9,987 nucleotides of DNA from Thermoplasmata archaeon (GTDB taxonomy: Archaea; Thermoplasmatota; Thermoplasmata; Lutacidiplasmatales; UBA184), in NCBI GenBank assembly GCA_021792485.1, contig JAJYUO010000023.1, forward strand, positions 1 to 9,987, given 5' to 3'. How positions within the stretch are numbered: position 1 is the first letter of the stretch; each line of letters begins with the position of its first letter. The position numbers were made by a program, and so were the translations under genes. Below, in pieces: positions 6,641-9,987 of this stretch. Under the pieces are notes generated by a model. That model was not told the DNA's origin. It ran no database searches and saw nothing but the letters and a program-made list of their open reading frames with translations.

Positions 6641-7188
6641 AACTGATCGTCACGGTCGGGATGCCCGGCTCGGGAAAGGACGAGCTCGTCGGGGTCGCGC
6701 GCTCCATCGGCCTCGCGACGCTCAAGATGGGCGACCTCGTGCGCGACGAGACGCGGCGCCGAGGGCTCGCGCTCACGAACGCGAACATCGGTCGGATCGC
6801 GAGCGAGGAGCGCGAGAAGCACGGACCCGGGGTCTGGGCCCAGCGGGCCTTGCCGAAGCTCACCGAGACGAGGATGCTCGTCGACGGATGCCGCTCCGAC
6901 AGCGAGGTCACGGTCTTCCGCCACAACTTCGGCGACCTCTTCGTCCTCGGGATCTTCGCGTCGGTCGACACCCGGTTCCAACGGCTGACGAAGCGCGGCC
7001 GCGGCGACGACTCGAGCGACCTGCAGGAATTCTACGACCGCGATCGCCGCGAGCTCAAGTGGGGCATCGGGAACGCGCTCGCGCTCGCCGACGGGATGCT
7101 CGTCAACGAACGAGGGATCGAGGAGTTCCGAGAGGAGGCCCGCCGGACGCTCGAAGCGATCCTCGCCCGGAACGAGGACGACGACTGA
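6637..7188 (+). CDS. UPF0200 family P-loop nucleotide-binding protein (nucleoside/dephospho-CoA kinase-like)
   Basis: A 183-residue archaeal P-loop NTPase of the UPF0200 family, related by fold to adenylate-kinase-like and dephospho-CoA-kinase-like enzymes. The reaction is not known to me with certainty. Visible are the Walker A GMPGSGKDE (8-16), KMGDLVRDET (30-39) matching the substrate-binding strand and helix, VDGCRSDSEV (82-91, Walker-B-like position, usually DGIRS), FASVDTRFQRLTKRGRGDD (107-125) as the lid with paired Arg, DRDRRELKWGIG (134-145) and ALADGMLVNE (149-158). Length and motif order fit the family throughout. Asp follows the P-loop Lys where the family often has Ser, so the usual Mg-binding Ser/Thr is absent at that exact position. 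It is coupled by ATGA to the coiled-coil gene and ends 12 bases from the convergent TraB-like gene. Confidence 0.9.
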   Translation: MKLIVTVGMPGSGKDELVGVARSIGLATLKMGDLVRDETRRRGLALTNANIGRIASEEREKHGPGVWAQRALPKLTETRMLVDGCRSDSEVTVFRHNFGDLFVLGIFASVDTRFQRLTKRGRGDDSSDLQEFYDRDRRELKWGIGNALALADGMLVNERGIEEFREEARRTLEAILARNEDDD

Positions 7189-7200
7189 GGCTCCGGGTCG

Positions 7201-7839
7201 CTACGGCCCGTTCTTCGGGGCGCGGAAGAGGGAGCGGACCGACTCGAACCGCTCCCGGTCGACGATCACCGCGAGGGTCCGGCTCTTCGACAAAAGCTCC
7301 CGCGCGCCGGCGACCAGATAGCGATCCCGGTTCTGGGCGAGGTCCCTCGATCCCGAGCCGACGCTCAATTGGCGGTCCCACTGAAGAGCGAAGTCGTCCG
7401 GGCTCTCGGCGGACGGCGGAGCGCGGGAGAGCTTGCGCTCCCGCAGCGTCCGACGGACGAGCTCGACGTAGCCGATGCTCGCGGTGAACATCGCGGCGGC
7501 GCCCTCGTCCGGAGGATCGAGGGGATGGATCGGCACGGAACGGCGGCGAGCCCACTCGATCGCCCGCACGGCGGTCGGGTTCGGCACCCGAACTTCTCCC
7601 CAGCGGGTGAGGGCCTGGATCTCGCTCTTCTCGGTCTCGATGAGGTGGATCGTGGTCTCGGCCTCCGCGTCCGAGAAGTAGGTTCCGATCCCCTCGTACT
7701 CTTCCGGGGAGAGAGCGAGCCCAAGGCGATCGGGGGCCGCCCGGTCGAGCTCGGCGAGGGCCGCGTCGCTCTCGGAATAGAGCCCGCGCACGGCTCCGAT
7801 CAGGAGCACCGGGGGCGTCGAGAGCCGGTCGACGATCAC
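7201..7839 (-). CDS. Divergent TraB/PrgY-like protein, probably inactive, coupled to the COG1395 regulator
   Basis: A 212-residue protein of unknown function. The layout resembles the TraB/PrgY (GumN/ChaN-related) fold. It has an N-terminal VLLIGAVRGLYSESD followed by AAPDRLGLALSPEEYEGI, where TraB proteins have GTAHVS..S and PDVVxVELDxxR. Next comes NPTAVRAIEWARRRSVPIHPLD, and near the C-terminus AQNRDRYLVAGARELL then TLAVIVDRERFESV, where TraB has R..Ma..l and VVGaGHlxGi. Both His positions expected to be catalytic are replaced (Arg in AVRG, Arg/Glu in DRERF). The family link is by pattern only and could be wrong. GTG at 7839 is chosen because it overlaps the regulator stop (GTGA, 7836-7839) and a GGAG lies about 11 bases upstream. 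The same frame stays open far upstream, but only as a shadow of the regulator gene. There is no signal peptide or membrane helix. Confidence 0.78.
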   Translation of the reverse strand: MIVDRLSTPPVLLIGAVRGLYSESDAALAELDRAAPDRLGLALSPEEYEGIGTYFSDAEAETTIHLIETEKSEIQALTRWGEVRVPNPTAVRAIEWARRRSVPIHPLDPPDEGAAAMFTASIGYVELVRRTLRERKLSRAPPSAESPDDFALQWDRQLSVGSGSRDLAQNRDRYLVAGARELLSKSRTLAVIVDRERFESVRSLFRAPKNGP

Positions 7840-8819
7840 GCGCCTTCGCGCTCCACGATCTCGTCCAATAGCTCGTCGCGGTCGCGGGTCCGTGCGAGCT
7901 CGTGGACGCTCAGCACCGGCAGTCCGTCGATCGAGGGCCGCACCACCCGGTCGGCGACCACGAACATCGCGTGCTGCTCGGTCACCCGGGCCAGCTCGCG
8001 CAGCATCTCGGCGCGGTGCTGGGCGGTGCGAAGATTGCCGATCGCGGTCAGCAGGATCTCCCGCACGCGGTCGTCCTCGGGAGTCCGGGTGAAGGCGTCG
8101 AACGGGGCTCGGACCGTCGGCACGACATCCCAGCCCATCCCCTGGAGGCGCGCGAAGACGTTCGCGCGCAACGGATCCGACGACCTCGGGGCCGATCGGC
8201 CCGGCTCGGGACCCTCGGAGGGCGGGGTCTCGGCGGTCCGGCGCTCGAGAAGGTCGACCGGGAGCGCCACGGGTTCCCCGAAGTACGCTTCGACCCGCTG
8301 GACGACGACGACCTCGGCCCCGCCCCCTTCCTCGTACAGCTGGATGGAATGGCGGGAGACTCCGGCGATCTGGGCCATCGCGCCGAGCGATAGACCGCTC
8401 TCCTCGCGCAGGCTCCGTAGGCGGGCTCCGTCGATGCGCGCGAAGATGCCGCCCGGCGCGCTCAGGAGGAACGGCGGGACGCCCTTCTGGACCAGGTCCG
8501 CGAGCGTCTCCTCGCGGATGATCGGGATCTCGTAGCGGGTGTAGACGACGCCCGGCTCGAGCTCGGAGGCTCCGGACGTCTCGCCGATGAGGAGCACGAT
8601 CGCCGGGAACAGGCCGCCGAGCTCGGCGAGGCGGGTGGCCTCCTCCCGGCTCAGCGTGTCGATGTTTTTGAGGACCTTGATGAGGAGGAGCAGCGAGTCC
8701 CGCCGCGCCGCGAGGTCGAAGCTCGACGGCCGAACCCCGTGCGCGTCGGATACGTAGAAGCCGCTTTGCCGGAGCAGGTCCTGGATCCGCTGGATCGAAC
8801 GGTCTCGCGCGCGCTCCAT
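7836..8819 (-). CDS. COG1395-type HTH transcriptional regulator
   Basis: A 327-residue archaeal predicted transcription regulator with a central XRE/Cro-like HTH at about 130-180 (LRSLREESGLSLGAMAQ then IAGVSRHSIQLYEEG). The N-terminal 120 residues form an alpha/beta domain with FDLAARRDSLLLLIKVLKN (34-52), reminiscent of the core of PD-(D/E)xK folds but with only Asp35 and Lys48 and no clear acidic partner, so cleavage is unlikely. Residues 190-218 are a Pro/Ser/Glu linker. The C-terminal 110 residues seem to repeat the N-terminal layout. The family is conserved in archaea, but to my knowledge its target genes are not established. The ATG at 8819 lies about 32 bases from a perfect TATATATA box and there is no Shine-Dalgarno sequence, so a very short leader is expected. 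A weak dyad between the TATA box and start could allow self-regulation. It overlaps the downstream TraB-like gene by four bases. Confidence 0.9.
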   Translation of the reverse strand: MERARDRSIQRIQDLLRQSGFYVSDAHGVRPSSFDLAARRDSLLLLIKVLKNIDTLSREEATRLAELGGLFPAIVLLIGETSGASELEPGVVYTRYEIPIIREETLADLVQKGVPPFLLSAPGGIFARIDGARLRSLREESGLSLGAMAQIAGVSRHSIQLYEEGGGAEVVVVQRVEAYFGEPVALPVDLLERRTAETPPSEGPEPGRSAPRSSDPLRANVFARLQGMGWDVVPTVRAPFDAFTRTPEDDRVREILLTAIGNLRTAQHRAEMLRELARVTEQHAMFVVADRVVRPSIDGLPVLSVHELARTRDRDELLDEIVEREGA

Positions 8820-8830
8820 GGAGTCGAGAA

Positions 8831-8847
8831 TAATCAGTTTCTGTTAG
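8831..8847. promoter_or_regulatory. Imperfect dyad, possible operator of the regulator gene
   Basis: CAGTTTCTG (8835-8843) has CAG/CTG arms around TTT, and the flanks TAAT and TTAG extend the symmetry only partly. It lies between the TATATATA box and the regulator start, where a bound repressor would block the polymerase. Whether the HTH protein binds here is not known. Confidence 0.25.
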
Positions 8848-8855
8848 TATATATA
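8848..8855. promoter_or_regulatory. Symmetric TATA box (TATATATA) between divergent genes
   Basis: This is the most AT-rich spot in the window and a perfect self-complementary TATATATA. On the minus strand its centre is about 32 bases before the regulator ATG at 8819. On the plus strand, initiation would fall near 8878-8882, right at a GTG that opens a 33-codon frame, and about 100 bases before the phosphoesterase ATG. The symmetry means direction must be set by neighbouring bases such as a BRE, which is not obvious on either side. Confidence 0.65.
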
Positions 8856-8881
8856 CCGCAGGGATTCGTTCTCTCGAGCGC

Positions 8882-8983
8882 GTGGAGCCTGTGGGCGGGT
8901 CGTTCATGGCGGCACCCCGAATGTCAATCTCTCGCACGACGGCCGCGGAGGAGCGCTCCCGGGCCGGGCGCGGCGGAGCATGA
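8882..8983 (+). CDS. Possible 33-residue leader ORF upstream of the phosphoesterase
   Basis: GTG at 8882 opens a frame of 33 residues (starts MEPVGGSFMAAPRM, ends RSRAGRGGA) that stops at TGA 8981-8983, overlapping the phosphoesterase ATG as ATGA. An internal ATG at 8906 would give 25 residues. The GTG lies about 30 bases from the TATATATA centre, so it could be a leaderless start. In high-G+C DNA such frames arise by chance, and the peptide has no recognisable feature. This is a candidate only. Confidence 0.25.
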   Translation: MEPVGGSFMAAPRMSISRTTAAEERSRAGRGGA

Positions 8984-9795
8984 CCGGAGAGCTGCGACCG
9001 ATCCCGGGGGCGCCGGCGCTCGTCCTCGAGCCGAGGGGCGAACCGGGGCCCCGCTACGTCCTCATCGCGGACCTCCATCTGGGTCTCGGAGCCACTCCCG
9101 AACGACCGCTGGGACCGCCGGAGGCTCACGTCCCGCGGCTCGCCTCCGATCTGGCGGAGCTGGCGCGCCGGGCCCGGGCCGCCGGGATCGTGATCGTCGG
9201 CGACGCGAAGCACCCGATCGTCGGTGTACCCCCGGCGCTCCGCACGGTCCTGTTCGACTTTGCGTCGGACCTGCTCGCGCGCGGACTATCGCTGGAAGTG
9301 ATCGTCGGGAACCACGACGTCGGCATCGCGCGCTACCTCCCGCGCGAAGTCCCAACCCATCCCGCGACGGGGATCGTGCGCTACGGGATCGGCATCTTCC
9401 ACGGGCACCGGTGGCCGTCCGCCCGCGTCCTTCGATGCGCATCGCTGGTCGCGGGCCACCTCCATCCCGGGGTCCGGTTCGCTCCAACGACGTCGGACCC
9501 GATGGGAAAGCGACGTTGCTGGCTCCGGGTTGAGTTTCCCTCGCCGCGCGTCCCCCGCCGAGGCCGACGAAGGATCGGAGCGAAGGAGATGGTCGTGATC
9601 CCCGCGTTCAATCCCGTCTGCGGCACGGAAGCGCTGAACCGCGATCGGCCGGGGCGGGGACGAAGCCTCCTCTATCGTCGGTTCCTCGCCCACGGGAACT
9701 GCCGGGCCTATCTGCTCGACGGCACCGACGTCGGTTCGGTCAGGATTCCGTTGCCGGAGCCGCGATCGCGTGCGCGAGCTCCGCCGGGTCGGTGA
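8980..9795 (+). CDS. Calcineurin-like metallophosphoesterase (COG1407, ICC-like)
   Basis: A 271-residue predicted metal-dependent phosphoesterase; the substrate is unknown. All motifs of the fold are visible: IADLHLGLG (29-37, DxH), IVGDAKHP (72-79, GD), VGNHDVG (109-115, GNHD), FHGHRW (140-145) and VAGHLHPGV (157-165, GHxH). The KH after GD and the late VIPAFNPVCG (206-215) are typical of COG1407, which in many archaea lies beside the Lhr-type helicase and is suspected to act in DNA repair. No helicase is visible here, since the neighbours are the regulator and a YyaL-type gene. The ATG at 8980 is the first usable start; the frame is open back to 8849 but offers no ATG or GTG. The last 18 codons overlap the convergent YyaL-like gene. 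The family core ends near residue 257, so the Arg/Pro-rich tail may be unimportant. Confidence 0.9.
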   Translation: MTGELRPIPGAPALVLEPRGEPGPRYVLIADLHLGLGATPERPLGPPEAHVPRLASDLAELARRARAAGIVIVGDAKHPIVGVPPALRTVLFDFASDLLARGLSLEVIVGNHDVGIARYLPREVPTHPATGIVRYGIGIFHGHRWPSARVLRCASLVAGHLHPGVRFAPTTSDPMGKRRCWLRVEFPSPRVPRRGRRRIGAKEMVVIPAFNPVCGTEALNRDRPGRGRSLLYRRFLAHGNCRAYLLDGTDVGSVRIPLPEPRSRARAPPGR

Positions 9796-9987
9796 TCGGC
9801 GGGCGGCAGGAGCTCCCGACGCAGACGTAGGCGATCGCCGGCCCGCGGCTGCCGCCGCTCGGGAGCCCCGATGCCCGGAACGGTGCGGGGGGCCGCTCGC
9901 GAAATACCCAGCGCATCGGATGGTAGGATTCGCGCGCGGCTCGCTCCAGGGCGAGCGCCTCGGGTCCGGTTCCCTCGATGACGACCT
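9740..9987 (-). CDS. C-terminus of a thioredoxin-domain protein (YyaL/DUF255 family), partial
   Basis: Only the last 82 residues are in the window; the gene starts beyond the right edge. The frame begins VVIEGTGPEALALERAARES, then YHPMRWVF, and ends with AYVCVGSSCRPPITDPAEL followed by a short helix and TGA. The AYVC-x4-C-x-PxTDPxEL ending is characteristic of the long (about 600-700 residue) YyaL proteins, which have an N-terminal thioredoxin-like DUF255 domain and a C-terminal six-hairpin glycosidase-like region. Their function is uncertain. The stop at 9742-9740 lies inside the end of the convergent phosphoesterase gene, a 56-base tail-to-tail overlap. Confidence 0.8.
   Translation of the reverse strand, partial: VVIEGTGPEALALERAARESYHPMRWVFRERPPAPFRASGLPSGGSRGPAIAYVCVGSSCRPPITDPAELAHAIAAPATES

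Noticed and set aside
7236..7262. A GACTCGAACCG stretch resembling a tRNA T-arm read in reverse
   Set aside because: It lies within the TraB-like coding region, and no acceptor or anticodon stem can be paired around it.
8664..8672. A short T-run that could be an archaeal terminator
   Set aside because: It lies inside the conserved N-terminal domain of the COG1395 gene, where it encodes Lys/Asn codons on the other strand.
7201..9213. A 670-codon open frame on the minus strand
   Set aside because: Only its last 212 codons look like a real protein. The rest is Arg/Pro/Gly-rich shadow of the COG1395 regulator and runs antisense to the phosphoesterase.
1..9987. Search for CRISPR arrays, insertion sequences, att sites, tRNA/rRNA genes or a defence system
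   Set aside because: No direct repeats with regular spacers, no terminal inverted repeats or transposase motifs, and no nuclease or toxin-antitoxin pair with intact active sites were seen. Most genes are core metabolism or conserved archaeal families.

Overview
The window looks like a piece of an archaeal chromosome with high G+C, about two-thirds or more by eye. Several genes point to Archaea. There is an archaeal-type dimeric glycyl-tRNA synthetase, a UPF0200 P-loop protein, a COG1395 HTH regulator, and a COG1407 phosphoesterase of the kind found beside Lhr helicases in archaea. Promoters have TATA boxes, and most starts have no Shine-Dalgarno sequence. High G+C with leaderless TATA promoters would fit an uncultured Thermoplasmatota lineage, but that placement is an inference. 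No mobile element, CRISPR array, tRNA or rRNA was seen. Genes are packed tightly, and the largest gap is 160 bases.

Left part, minus strand (1-2599): a PfkB-family sugar/nucleoside kinase, then moeA, then purQ, which is cut by the left edge. They are separated by 6 and 24 bases and are probably co-transcribed. Centre left, plus strand (2598-5935): a COG0402-like amidohydrolase overlaps glyS by four bases (GTGA). glyS is followed by a family-3 O-methyltransferase whose reading frame is broken by one missing base in a run of six C. The amidohydrolase and the kinase diverge from a short shared control region near 2522-2597.

Centre right, plus strand (6017-7188): a TATA box drives a coiled-coil protein of unknown function, which is coupled by ATGA to a UPF0200 P-loop protein. 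Right part: a minus-strand pair (8819 down to 7201) consists of a COG1395 regulator and a GTGA-coupled protein that looks like a degenerate TraB/PrgY-type protein. The regulator appears to carry two copies of a similar alpha/beta domain on either side of its HTH. A perfect TATATATA box lies between this pair and a divergent plus-strand metallophosphoesterase (8980-9795). The end of the phosphoesterase overlaps, tail to tail, the last codons of a YyaL/DUF255 thioredoxin-domain gene that runs off the right edge.

Most of the window is housekeeping: purine synthesis, molybdenum/tungsten cofactor, and tRNA charging. The least explained parts are the regulator plus TraB-like pair, the coiled-coil plus UPF0200 pair, the broken methyltransferase, and the possible use of gene-ending TTAA sequences as promoters of the next gene.
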